From JBMORL01 sp049322335 (GTDB taxonomy: Bacteria; Bacteroidota; Bacteroidia; Flavobacteriales_D; UBA2798), in contig JBMORL010000127.1 in assembly GCA_049322335.1 (NCBI GenBank), positions 1 through 47,162 on the forward strand: a stretch of DNA of 47,162 nt, in the 5' to 3' direction. The position numbers and the translations under genes were made by a program. Position 1 is the first letter of the stretch. Each line of letters starts with the position of its first letter. The notes beneath the pieces were generated by a model. The model was given only the letters and a program-made list of their open reading frames with translations, had not been told where the DNA came from and searched no databases. Below are positions 6,353 through 14,804 of the stretch, piece by piece.

Positions 6353-7345
6353 ATATTTTTCAAACGGGGGATCCACCCAAAGCACGCCCGCCACCATAAA
6401 ATACGTATCCAGCTCAAAATAAAGGCAATTCACCGAAGGTTCGGGACTGTTTACATCTTTTGTTTTAAAACTATGAAAAACCCGGTAGCCTACCAGCGAG
6501 TCTTTCCCATCTGTTGTAGCAACAATCAATTCCTGCGGGGTGGAAAATTCTACCGGATCATAATCAGGATAATCAAACGGGTAGCGCTGGATATAATTAC
6601 TTACCTGTGCTTTTACCATCTTTCCCGCATCAAACGCACAATTGTTGCGCACCTGCGAAACAGCCGTGATGATCACCGGCATCATATCATTCTTTTCCAC
6701 TTCGCCACTCTCGAGCCGCTGGTTAAAAAAGCTGTAAAACTGTTCTGTTTTCATGCTGTTTTCGTAATTCTCGTTATAACAAAAAAGCAATTCCTGTTTA
6801 AGGTAATGCTGAAAAGAGGCATACTGCAACTCTTCCAGTACAATATCCATTTCCAGTTTCACATCTGTTACTTTAAAGGCTTTGTTCAGGTAAAACACTC
6901 CTTCAAAACATTTGTATTTGAAATCATTTACCTTAAGGGAAAAGATATGATGGACAAGGTAGGCCGAACCGGAATCTGTTTCCCATCTTAATTCCATTTC
7001 CTTTTTCATCACCAACGTATCATTTACCGCCAGCAGGCTATCGAATGTTTTTCGGCCGTAATTTTTTGCGTTGGTGGTGATCTTTGCTCTTTCCATCCTC
7101 AGCATTTTCAGCTCCTCTTCTTCGGGATGCAGTACCACTTCCCACTCACCAAATCCCAGTGAAAGGTATTTATAGGGCGAACCGGTGAACCGTTCGGTCA
7201 TATAAGCGGTAACGCTTTTTTCAGTTTTTTGCTGATGGGTGGGTTCGGGAGGAGGTTGCGGCTCAACGTAATAATATTCCTCGTAGAAGAAACATCCTGT
7301 AAGGGAAAACAGGGTTACGCAGATCACGATGAGCTTTTTAAACAT
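6338..7345 (-). CDS. hypothetical lipoprotein (335 aa)
   Basis: A 335-residue protein with a lipoprotein signal (L-T-G-C, Cys18). A short Tyr/Glu/Pro-rich linker (FYEEYYYVEPQPPPEP) follows, then a largely globular region. No known catalytic motif can be seen. Two segments share spacing with the downstream 180-aa exported protein (a predicted helix after 'TEKSV.AY', then 'VFYLNKAFKVTDVKLEM'), suggesting a common fold or an old duplication. The gene is divergent from the M61 peptidase gene, whose start lies 88 bp away. Probably outer-membrane associated; function unknown. Confidence 0.75.
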   Translation of the reverse strand: MFKKLIVICVTLFSLTGCFFYEEYYYVEPQPPPEPTHQQKTEKSVTAYMTERFTGSPYKYLSLGFGEWEVVLHPEEEELKMLRMERAKITTNAKNYGRKTFDSLLAVNDTLVMKKEMELRWETDSGSAYLVHHIFSLKVNDFKYKCFEGVFYLNKAFKVTDVKLEMDIVLEELQYASFQHYLKQELLFCYNENYENSMKTEQFYSFFNQRLESGEVEKNDMMPVIITAVSQVRNNCAFDAGKMVKAQVSNYIQRYPFDYPDYDPVEFSTPQELIVATTDGKDSLVGYRVFHSFKTKDVNSPEPSVNCLYFELDTYFMVAGVLWVDPPFEKYFEKK

Positions 7346-7432
7346 ATTTTTTTCCGTTCAGCCTATTGTTGTTACAAAAAAATGAAATATTTGTTACTTT
7401 ACCATTCCAAACGTACACAAACCTTTAATCGT

Positions 7433-9298
7433 ATGCGGATATTTTTCATTTTACTGCTGGTTATCCCGGTTTTAGCATCGGGCGCTGACCCCAAACGCAT
7501 TATTGTTCCCGTATATGAGATTACGGTCGACCTGGTGAACGTGGAAAACGACCGGGTGAAAGTGGTGATCAATACTCCTGCGGTGATGGCCGAAGAGGTG
7601 GAATATGTGATGCCGGCTGTAATCCCGGGCTCCTATAAAACGAAAGATTTCGGGCGTTTCATCTATAATTTCAAAGCTTATAATATCAAAGGAAGGAAAA
7701 TGAAGGTGATTCAGAAAAGCACCAATGTCTTTCTTATCAAAAAAGCAAATACCCTCGACCGGATTGAATATTGGGTAGACGACACCTGGGACGCGGCTGA
7801 GGATAAATTCGTTTTTCAGCCCGGGGGAACCAATATCCAGCATAAACGCAATTTCGTGATCAATCACCAGGGATTTTATGGTTACCTGGAAGGGCATAAG
7901 AACAATCCCTATTATGTGAATTATATCCGCCCCGCTGATTTTTATGGCGAAACACACCTGCACATTCAGCGTAACACCTATGCTAATTTTAAAAAAGCTC
8001 CCAAAGCAGGAACCGCCATCGACCAGGTAACGGCCAGCGGATATGTGCAACTGGTGGATAACCCGGTGATGTATTGCAAACCCGACACCACCAGCTTCTA
8101 CTCCGGCAATATGCAGGTACACATCAGCGTGTATTCTGATAATGGCGTGGTAAAATCATCTGCTGTGAAAAAAGCAGTGGAACCGCTGGCCGTTGCACTG
8201 AAAAATTTCTTCGGAGAACTACCGGTTGATAATTACCATTTCATTATGTATTTCGCCAAAAACAACAAAGAGGGCGTTACCCGTTACGGAGGTTTTGGCG
8301 CACTGGAACATTCTTACGGGTCGATGTATTTTTTACCCGAAGACGGTGATGAAAATTCGCTTACCGATATGATTCAGAGTATTGCGGGCCACGAATTTTT
8401 ACATATTCTTACTCCACTCAACATCCACAGCGAAGAAATAGAGAATTTTGATTTCCGTAATCCGAAAATGTCGCAGCATTTATGGATGTATGAAGGCGTG
8501 ACAGAATACTTCGCTCATCTTGTTCGCCTCAAAAACAAACTGATTGACGAAGAAGCCATGGTGTATGAAATGAATGATAAAATAAAACGCGCTGCGGGTT
8601 ATGATGATGTATCGTTTACCGATATGAGCAAAAACATTCTCGATGAAAAATACAACGAGATGTACAACAACGTTTATCAGAAAGGTGCACTGATGGGATT
8701 TTTACTTGACATTCGTTTGAATGAATTAAGCAAAGGCCAAAAAAGTTTGCGCGAACTGATGATGAGCCTTTCTGAATATTACGGGCCTGATAAACCATTC
8801 AAAGATGATGAGCTGTTTGCAAAAATCGTTGAGCTGAGCTATCCCGAACTGAAAAATTATTTTGAAAGTTATGTTATCGGAAATACTCCCCTTCCCTATT
8901 CGGCCTGCTTCAAAAAAATAGGCTGGTCGTATTACCGCGAAAAGGAAGTAGAACAACTTTCATTCGGTAATGTATTTTATTATGGCGACCAGAAAACCGG
9001 CAACATCTATTTCATGAAAACTGATGGCGACCGCGATCTTTTCAATTTCGAAACACTTGACCTGATCATGGAAATAAACAGCAATAAAATAAACCTCGAA
9101 AACAGCGATGCCCTTGGACTGATTTCCTACCCCGAAAACGATAGTGAAGTAGCTGTAAAGATCAACCGCAAGGGCACAGAAATGCTCTTAAAAGCCAAAC
9201 CCGGCACAATCAGGGTAAAGCAGGAACATGTACTGGAAGCCGACACGGTGTTCAATGACGAGCAGAAACAGATGAGAAAGTGGGTATTGGGCCTCTGA
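7433..9298 (+). CDS. M61-family (glycyl aminopeptidase-like) metalloprotease
   Basis: I start at Met 7433, which begins a signal peptide (MRIFFILLLVIPVLASGA); the longer frame from 7229 runs back into the divergent gene. The 622-residue protein has an N-terminal beta-sandwich (about 25-190, with the family-typical VMPAVIPGSYKTKDFGRF). The catalytic domain carries the zinc motif HEFLH (His320, Glu321, His324) and a downstream W-M-Y-E-G-V-T-E-Y (Glu354 as likely third ligand). The C-terminal portion corresponds to the region where M61 enzymes carry a PDZ-like domain, although a clear GLGF loop is not evident. Probably periplasmic or outer-membrane-side peptidase activity. A strong hairpin follows the stop. 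Confidence 0.85.
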   Translation: MRIFFILLLVIPVLASGADPKRIIVPVYEITVDLVNVENDRVKVVINTPAVMAEEVEYVMPAVIPGSYKTKDFGRFIYNFKAYNIKGRKMKVIQKSTNVFLIKKANTLDRIEYWVDDTWDAAEDKFVFQPGGTNIQHKRNFVINHQGFYGYLEGHKNNPYYVNYIRPADFYGETHLHIQRNTYANFKKAPKAGTAIDQVTASGYVQLVDNPVMYCKPDTTSFYSGNMQVHISVYSDNGVVKSSAVKKAVEPLAVALKNFFGELPVDNYHFIMYFAKNNKEGVTRYGGFGALEHSYGSMYFLPEDGDENSLTDMIQSIAGHEFLHILTPLNIHSEEIENFDFRNPKMSQHLWMYEGVTEYFAHLVRLKNKLIDEEAMVYEMNDKIKRAAGYDDVSFTDMSKNILDEKYNEMYNNVYQKGALMGFLLDIRLNELSKGQKSLRELMMSLSEYYGPDKPFKDDELFAKIVELSYPELKNYFESYVIGNTPLPYSACFKKIGWSYYREKEVEQLSFGNVFYYGDQKTGNIYFMKTDGDRDLFNFETLDLIMEINSNKINLENSDALGLISYPENDSEVAVKINRKGTEMLLKAKPGTIRVKQEHVLEADTVFNDEQKQMRKWVLGL

Positions 9299-9347
9299 CC
9301 TCACCCCCCGGCCCCCTCTCTCGCGGAGAGGGGGCCGGGGGGTGAGG
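9299..9347. repeat. 22-bp perfect GC-rich palindrome, terminator-like
   Basis: Arms 9299-9320 and 9326-9347 are perfectly complementary over 22 bp around a 5-nt tcgcg loop. They are almost purely C/T on one arm and G/A on the other. It begins directly after the M61 stop codon and ends before the tatC promoter element. The core resembles 'cctcac-cccc...ctctc' palindromes dispersed in many Bacteroidota genomes, and a degenerate relative lies between groES and groEL here. It could act as a transcription terminator, though no T tract follows immediately. Confidence 0.75.
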
Positions 9348-9355
9348 TTATTTAC

Positions 9356-9363
9356 TATTTTTG
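9356..9363 (+). promoter_or_regulatory. -7 element immediately before tatC
   Basis: TATTTTTG matches TAnnTTTG perfectly and ends 4 nt before the tatC ATG. If used, transcription would begin at or next to the start codon, giving a leaderless or near-leaderless mRNA. No convincing -33 TTTG is seen, because the GC-rich palindrome occupies that position. Confidence 0.4.
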
Positions 9364-9367
9364 CCCC

Positions 9368-10174
9368 ATGGCAGAAACCCCTCAAAAAGAAATGGGCTTT
9401 TTCGACCACCTGGGCGAATTGCGCTGGAGGATGGTGAAATGTTTTATCGCCATGCTCATTTTTGCCATTATTATTTTCATCTACGAAACCGAACTGGTGG
9501 AAGCCATTTTTATCGGGATGTCGAAACCCGATTTTATTACCTATGATTTTTTATGCCGGCTTTCGCAGGCTATGGGTATGGAAGAATCACTTTGTGCTTC
9601 AGAAATAAAGCTACAACTTATTGAAACCAAAATGGGCGGACAGTTTACCACCTCCATTTACCTTGCCGTTATCGGTGGAATAGTAATTGCTTTTCCCTAT
9701 ATTTTTTACCAGTTGTGGAGTTTTGTAAAACCCGGATTGAAAAAAAATGAAATAAAAGGCACATCGGGAATTGTGTTTTACGCCTCGTTGCTTTTTGCAT
9801 TGGGAATAGCTTTCGGATACTGGATCGTTTCCCCGTTATGTGTACAGTTTTTCGGCACCTATTCCATTTCTGAAGACATTGTAAAAACACCCATTTTCTC
9901 CGAATACATCAGCCTCATTGCCACCACTACATTCTGGACCGGGATATTATTCCAGTTGCCGATGGTGATCTATATTTTAAGCCGGCTGGGATTAATCGGT
10001 CCTGAATTTTTGCGTACCTACCGCAAACATGCCGTAGTGGTTGTACTTATTCTCGCTGCCATTATCACTCCACCTGATTTTATCAGCCAGATTATTGTGG
10101 CCGTACCCATACTTTTACTTTACGAAATTGGCATATTTGTTTCTGCCTCCGTAGCCAAAAAATCAGCCGTATGA
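9368..10174 (+). CDS. tatC: TatC, twin-arginine translocase receptor subunit
   Basis: A 268-residue inner-membrane protein. TatC binds the twin-arginine signal peptide of folded substrates and organises TatA/TatB into the translocon. The N-terminus carries the family hallmark F-F-D-H-L-G-E-L-R-W-R (about 11-21), including the cytoplasmic Glu used in signal-peptide recognition. Hydrophobic segments consistent with six transmembrane helices follow, with a characteristic F-P-Y-I-F-Y-Q-L-W-S-F-V-K-P-G-L motif after the first periplasmic loop. The loop between helices 1 and 2 is longer than in E. coli. The stop overlaps the AhpD-like gene by 4 bp (ATGA), so the two are probably translationally coupled. 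Confidence 0.95.
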   Translation: MAETPQKEMGFFDHLGELRWRMVKCFIAMLIFAIIIFIYETELVEAIFIGMSKPDFITYDFLCRLSQAMGMEESLCASEIKLQLIETKMGGQFTTSIYLAVIGGIVIAFPYIFYQLWSFVKPGLKKNEIKGTSGIVFYASLLFALGIAFGYWIVSPLCVQFFGTYSISEDIVKTPIFSEYISLIATTTFWTGILFQLPMVIYILSRLGLIGPEFLRTYRKHAVVVVLILAAIITPPDFISQIIVAVPILLLYEIGIFVSASVAKKSAV

Positions 10175-10521
10175 GCGATCAACTGAAAGACTTTAACGAC
10201 TACCGCCAGATGATGAATGAGCGGCTCTTAAGCAACGACAACCTCGTTATAAAACGTTTTTTTAATCTTGATACCAATACGTATGCCGAGGGCGCACTCG
10301 ACAGCCGGACAAAAGAAATGCTCGGACTGGTAGCATCTATGGTATTGCGATGTGACGACTGCATCAAATACCATCTCATTAAATGCCACGAAATGAAGGT
10401 GAAAAAAGCCGAACTGCTGGAAATTTTGCAGGTTGGACTTATAGTGGGCGGCTCTATCACTATTCCCCACATGAGACGGGCTTACGAATTCTGGGAGGAG
10501 CTGGAAAAACAAAACGGGTAA
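10171..10521 (+). CDS. carboxymuconolactone decarboxylase / AhpD-like protein
   Basis: A 116-residue all-helical protein of the CMD/AhpD family. The signature R-C-D-D-C-I-K-Y-H-L (Cys-x-x-Cys then His, around residues 53-61) matches the redox-active centre of AhpD-like alkylhydroperoxidases. It is followed by the usual helix with a glycine-rich VGLIVGGSITIPHMRRA stretch. The family covers peroxidase partners and decarboxylases; the CxxC favours a thiol redox role here. It overlaps tatC by 4 bp and ends about 40 bp before the DUF5686 gene. Residues 1-45 are variable and may mediate oligomerisation. Confidence 0.85.
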   Translation: MSDQLKDFNDYRQMMNERLLSNDNLVIKRFFNLDTNTYAEGALDSRTKEMLGLVASMVLRCDDCIKYHLIKCHEMKVKKAELLEILQVGLIVGGSITIPHMRRAYEFWEELEKQNG

Positions 10522-10562
10522 TTTTCCGTTACTTTTTCGTAATTTTATAGTCACAAACGAAC

Positions 10563-13043
10563 GTGTTCAACCCTTTTCTACATACCCGTAGTTTAACTTT
10601 CATCACGGTTATCCTTGGCTGTGCCTTAAGCACTTTTTCTTTTGCCCAAACCACCAAAGTCACCGGTAAAGCCATTGATAAAGAAACCAAAGAAGCCCTC
10701 ATTTATGTTCATATCACCTTTACAGGAACCAAGGTGGGCACTGTAACCGACATGGATGGAAATTTTACCCTTGAATCCTACTATGCAGGTGATTCTATTA
10801 CCGCTACAGCTGTGGGTTACCGGACAATGACCAAAAAGATCAAAAAAGATAAAGTGCAGGAAGTAATTTTTGAAATGGTTCCGGCCGATGAGGAGTTGGA
10901 GGAATTTGTTTTCACCGCTTCCAAAGAAGATCCTGCCATTGCCATTTTTAAAAATATTATCAAATACAAAGACGTAAACAACCGCGAAAAACTGGCGGCT
11001 TATCAATATGAGGTGTATAACAAAGTAGAATTCGACCTCAATAACCTTGATGAGAAATTCATGAACCGGAAAATTTTAAAACCGGTAAATTTTATTTTTC
11101 AGAATATGGATTCTACCGATGAAAAACCCTACCTGCCGGTATTCATGACCGAATCGATGTCGGATTTTTATTTCCGCAAAAATCCGCGTACACACAAAGA
11201 ATTCATCAAAGCCACTAAAGTTTCGGGAATAGAAAATGAAAGTATTTCACAGTTCCTGGGTGATATGTATCAAAACATCAACGTGTACGATAACATGGTA
11301 AATGTTTTCAGCCGTCAGTTTGTAAGCCCGATTTCCGACCGCGGGATGTTGTATTATGAATATTACCTTCTTGACAGTGCATTTATGGGTAACGACTGGT
11401 GTTATAAAATCCGTTTTGTACCCAAACGAAAATCAGAACCCACGTTTGTCGGCCAGTTCTGGGTAAATGATACCACCTATGCCATACGCAAATTTGAAGC
11501 AGGAATTTCTGAAACGGCCAACATCAATTTTATAGAATATTTTGAATTTATGCAGGAATTCAAACAAGTGGAAAATGAAGTGTGGATGCTGAGCAATGAT
11601 TACCTGCTGGTGGATTTTAATCTTACCGATAAACAGATGGGAATGTATGGTCGCAAAACCACTTCCTACCGCCAGCATGTGATTAACAAACCCAAAGACG
11701 ATGAATTTTACGCAGGCGCCAATAATATAATTGTGGCTGACGATGCCGAAGAAAAAGACAACACTTATTGGGACACCGTTAGACATGATACCCTGAGCGA
11801 AAATGAAAAAGCTATTTACTATATGATGGACACTATCCAGAATATTCCGCAGGTGAAATCGTTTGTGGAAGTGGTGGGAATGCTTATCAGTGGTTATAAA
11901 GTTTTTGGGAAAGTAGAATGGGGGCCTTATTTTTCTACTTATAGTTTTAACAGAATTGAAGGTTCGCGTTTTCGTTTTGGAGGAAGGACCAGCAATGAGT
12001 TCAGCAGGAAAATCGAGTTTAACGGGTATTGTGCTTATGGTGTAAAAGATGATCGGTTTAAATACGGAGGAGGATTTCGTGCCAAAATTTCCAAAAAACC
12101 ACGGCAGATTATTGGTGCCAACTACAAGTATGATATTGAGCAACTCGGATTAAGTTCCAATTCATTTAAGCCCGATAATTTCATGGCTTCGGTTTTCAGA
12201 AGAAACGTGGCCAATAAACTGACTATGGCCGAAGAGTACAGGGTTTGGTATGATTATGAATTTTTCCAGGGACTGAATAACCAGTTGCAATTCAGAAGAC
12301 GAACACTTGAACCGCTTGGTGAAACGGTTTACCTTCAACATGCGGGAAACAACGATTATGTACAGATTGACGATGTAACGGCCACCGAATTTACGTACTA
12401 CCTTCGTTATGCCAAAGACGAAAAATTTGTTTCAGGAGAATTTGACCGCATCAGCCTGGGAACTTCAAAACCTGTTTTTGATGTTCAGTATTCTCTCGGA
12501 ATAAAAGATTTCCTGGGAAGTGATTACGGTTATCATAAAACCGTTGCGAGCATCACTCAATGGGTGCCCGTGGGAACTTTGGGCTGGTTCCGTTATCGTT
12601 TGGAGGGCGGAAAATTCTGGGGAAGGGTTCCTTACCAGTTCCTTGAAATTCACCGCGGAAATGAAACGTATTATTTTGATGAATATTCATTCAATACAAT
12701 GAATTATCTTGAATTTGTAAGTGATCAGTATGCCTCGGTATGGTTTACCCACCACTTTGACGGATTTTTTCTGAATCATATTCCGCTTTTAAGAAGATTA
12801 AAATTCCGTGAGGTAGCAGGTATTAAAGCTATATGGGGAACCATCAACGATCAAAACAGGAATGAAATACAGTTTCCCTCCTACCTGAGCGCATTCGGGC
12901 CTTATCCGTTTATGGAAATGCATGTAGGACTCGAAAACATTTTGAAAGTATTGCAGGTGGATATTGTATGGCGAATGACTTATCTTGATAAACCTGATGT
13001 TGCTCCTTTCGGTATACGCGCTAAATTTGATGTTGACTTCTGA
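10563..13043 (+). CDS. DUF5686 / carboxypeptidase-regulatory-like outer-membrane protein
   Basis: An 826-residue protein with a signal peptide ending at about residue 28 (TFSFAQ). A carboxypeptidase-regulatory-like beta-sandwich spans about 30-110 (VTGKAIDKETKEALIYVHI, GTVTDMDGNF, VGYRT), as in the plug-adjacent domain of many Bacteroidota outer-membrane receptors. The rest fits the DUF5686 family: an alpha/beta middle region and a C-terminal run of alternating aromatic strands ending in Phe, typical of an outer-membrane beta barrel. The start is a GTG. The stop overlaps the lptB start (TGATG), implying co-transcription with the LPS-export ATPase and an outer-membrane assembly or transport role. 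No TonB box was identified. Confidence 0.82.
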   Translation: MFNPFLHTRSLTFITVILGCALSTFSFAQTTKVTGKAIDKETKEALIYVHITFTGTKVGTVTDMDGNFTLESYYAGDSITATAVGYRTMTKKIKKDKVQEVIFEMVPADEELEEFVFTASKEDPAIAIFKNIIKYKDVNNREKLAAYQYEVYNKVEFDLNNLDEKFMNRKILKPVNFIFQNMDSTDEKPYLPVFMTESMSDFYFRKNPRTHKEFIKATKVSGIENESISQFLGDMYQNINVYDNMVNVFSRQFVSPISDRGMLYYEYYLLDSAFMGNDWCYKIRFVPKRKSEPTFVGQFWVNDTTYAIRKFEAGISETANINFIEYFEFMQEFKQVENEVWMLSNDYLLVDFNLTDKQMGMYGRKTTSYRQHVINKPKDDEFYAGANNIIVADDAEEKDNTYWDTVRHDTLSENEKAIYYMMDTIQNIPQVKSFVEVVGMLISGYKVFGKVEWGPYFSTYSFNRIEGSRFRFGGRTSNEFSRKIEFNGYCAYGVKDDRFKYGGGFRAKISKKPRQIIGANYKYDIEQLGLSSNSFKPDNFMASVFRRNVANKLTMAEEYRVWYDYEFFQGLNNQLQFRRRTLEPLGETVYLQHAGNNDYVQIDDVTATEFTYYLRYAKDEKFVSGEFDRISLGTSKPVFDVQYSLGIKDFLGSDYGYHKTVASITQWVPVGTLGWFRYRLEGGKFWGRVPYQFLEIHRGNETYYFDEYSFNTMNYLEFVSDQYASVWFTHHFDGFFLNHIPLLRRLKFREVAGIKAIWGTINDQNRNEIQFPSYLSAFGPYPFMEMHVGLENILKVLQVDIVWRMTYLDKPDVAPFGIRAKFDVDF

Positions 13044-13771
13044 TGAAACTACGGACAGAAAATATTTTCAAGCAATACAAAACAAGAACGGTTGTCAACG
13101 GAGTTTCGGTGGAAGTGAACCAGGGAGAAATTGTGGGCTTGCTGGGCCCCAATGGTGCGGGAAAAACCACTTCGTTTTATATGATCGTGGGATTAGTGAA
13201 ACCCGACAGCGGAAAAATTTTCCTGGATAATACCGACCTCACCAGCCAGCCTATGTATAAACGTTCGCAAATGGGGCTGGGCTATCTTCCCCAGGAAGTT
13301 TCTGTATTTCGCACACTGAGCGTGGAAGATAATATTATGGCGGTGCTGGAAATGAAAAAAATGACGAAAGAGCAAAGACGTGAAAGGCTGGAAGAATTGC
13401 TGAATGAATTTTCACTGCAGCATGTCAGAAAAAACCAGGGAATAAAATTATCGGGAGGAGAAAAAAGAAGAACCGAAATTGCACGCGCACTCGCAGCCGA
13501 CCCCAAATTTATTTTGCTTGACGAACCTTTTGCGGGTGTTGACCCTATTGCCGTGGAAGATATTCAAAGTATCGTATCTCAGCTAAAAAATAAAAATATC
13601 GGTGTGCTGATTACCGATCACAATGTGCAGGAAACCCTTTCTATAACGGATCGCGCCTATTTGCTGGTGGAAGGGAAAATTTTTAAACACGGTACAGCAG
13701 AAGAACTGGCCGCTGATGAACAGGTAAAAAAAGTATACCTCGGGCAAAATTTTATCCTGAGAAGAAACTGA
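13043..13771 (+). CDS. lptB: LptB, LPS export ABC transporter ATPase
   Basis: A 242-residue single ABC domain. It has Walker A G-P-N-G-A-G-K-T-T (about 37-45), a Q-loop Y-L-P-Q-E, the signature L-S-G-G-E-K-R-R-T-E-I-A-R, Walker B F-I-L-L-D-E-P-F-A-G-V-D-P and the switch histidine in T-D-H-N-V. The F-A-G-V-D-P and R-R-T-E-I-A-R-A-L variants are those of LptB, which powers extraction of lipopolysaccharide from the inner membrane with LptF/LptG. It overlaps the DUF5686 gene by one base. LptE is encoded elsewhere in this window (35097-35603); lptF, lptG and lptC are not here. Confidence 0.93.
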   Translation: MKLRTENIFKQYKTRTVVNGVSVEVNQGEIVGLLGPNGAGKTTSFYMIVGLVKPDSGKIFLDNTDLTSQPMYKRSQMGLGYLPQEVSVFRTLSVEDNIMAVLEMKKMTKEQRRERLEELLNEFSLQHVRKNQGIKLSGGEKRRTEIARALAADPKFILLDEPFAGVDPIAVEDIQSIVSQLKNKNIGVLITDHNVQETLSITDRAYLLVEGKIFKHGTAEELAADEQVKKVYLGQNFILRRN

Positions 13772-13776
13772 ATACC

Positions 13777-14493
13777 TTGAAAAAAAACTTCCTCACAGCC
13801 GAATGGAAAAAACTGGCCATCGCCAATTACAAAACCGATCCCTCCGTATTATCGTCTTTTATTCCCTCCGGAACTTCTCTTGATGTATGGAACAACACCT
13901 GCTATGTGAGCCTTGTAGGTTTTATGTTTCTTAACACCCGCGTAAAAGGAATAAAAATACCTTTCCACATAAATTTTGAGGAGGTAAATCTTCGTTTTTA
14001 TGTGAAACATTTTAACGGGAAAGAATGGAAACGCGGAGTAACTTTTATCAAAGAAATTGTACCCCGCAGAATGATTACTTTCACAGCCAACACTATTTAT
14101 GGCGAAAAATACGAAACCATGAAAATGGATCATGAGTGGAAAACAGGAAAAAATGAAATAAGAGTGGGTTACCGCTGGAAAAAAAATCAATGGCATTCCT
14201 TTTTTGTTACTGCAGGGCCGGAAGCACAGGAAATAAAACCGGGCAGCGAAGAAGAATTCATCACCGAACATTATTGGGGTTATACTCAAACCAGCAGAAA
14301 CAAAACATCAGAATACGAAGTGGAACATCCGCGCTGGAAAGTGTATCCCGTCAGATCATTTGAAATAAAAGCGGATTTTGAACAAGTTTACGGCAAATCA
14401 TTTTCTTTTCTTAACAACATAAACCCGGTATCCGTTATGCTGGCAGAAGGTTCGGAAATAAAAGTGAATAAAGGGGTAAAACTTACACTATAA
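13777..14493 (+). CDS. DUF2071 (YqjF-like) family protein
   Basis: A 238-residue cytoplasmic protein starting at TTG (13777), 5 bp after the lptB stop. The segment around residues 20-60 (DPSVLSSFIPSGTSLDVWNNTCYVSLVGFMF) followed by a conserved N-x-R-F-Y-V motif identifies the DUF2071/YqjF family, which adopts an acetoacetate-decarboxylase-like beta fold. No enzymatic activity is established for close relatives to my knowledge. It is probably the last gene of the tatC-to-here run, since more than 300 bp of repeat-rich sequence follows. Confidence 0.85.
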   Translation: MKKNFLTAEWKKLAIANYKTDPSVLSSFIPSGTSLDVWNNTCYVSLVGFMFLNTRVKGIKIPFHINFEEVNLRFYVKHFNGKEWKRGVTFIKEIVPRRMITFTANTIYGEKYETMKMDHEWKTGKNEIRVGYRWKKNQWHSFFVTAGPEAQEIKPGSEEEFITEHYWGYTQTSRNKTSEYEVEHPRWKVYPVRSFEIKADFEQVYGKSFSFLNNINPVSVMLAEGSEIKVNKGVKLTL

Positions 14494-14545
14494 TTTTTAT
14501 TATTGCAATAATCCAAATATACAGGTTCGATTATTGATCCGTGTC

Positions 14546-14724
14546 GGGTCTCGATACGAATTGTCAGGGCACAATCCTACTCGACCTGACAACATTTGTA
14601 CTTGTACTACTGTATAATTATAGTCAGTTCGAGTAGCTGTGTGCATTTAACACAGCGTATCGAGAACGATGTACATCATTGATTCGTTACAGGTCTCAAT
14701 ACGGATTGTCAGGTGCACAATCCT
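14546..14724. repeat. composite palindromic and direct repeats in the 14494-14804 gap
   Basis: A large imperfect palindrome has an outer stem tctcgatacg (14549-14558) / cgtatcgaga (14656-14665) and an inner stem ctactcgacctgac (14577-14590) / gtcagttcgagtag (14623-14636, one mismatch). A diverged direct copy of the left half (ggtctcgatacgaattgtcagg then gcacaatcct, split by one base) recurs at 14691-14724. Such TCTCGATACG-type palindromes are common intergenic repeats in Bacteroidota. No gene is visible in this 311-bp gap; it separates convergent genes. Confidence 0.7.
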
Positions 14725-14804
14725 GGATTAGTTACATTTCTCAATATAGCCCGCCAGGTGTATGGGAACCTGATAATAATGGTTTTTAAATGTTGCTCTC
14801 GGAA

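Noticed and set aside
7229..7432. N-terminal extension of the M61 peptidase
   Set aside because: The extension overlaps the divergent lipoprotein gene and lacks a signal peptide; Met 7433 begins one.
7472..8122. 216-residue minus-strand reading frame inside the M61 gene
   Set aside because: It is antisense to a well-supported gene, with no start signal and His/Ile-rich low-quality composition.
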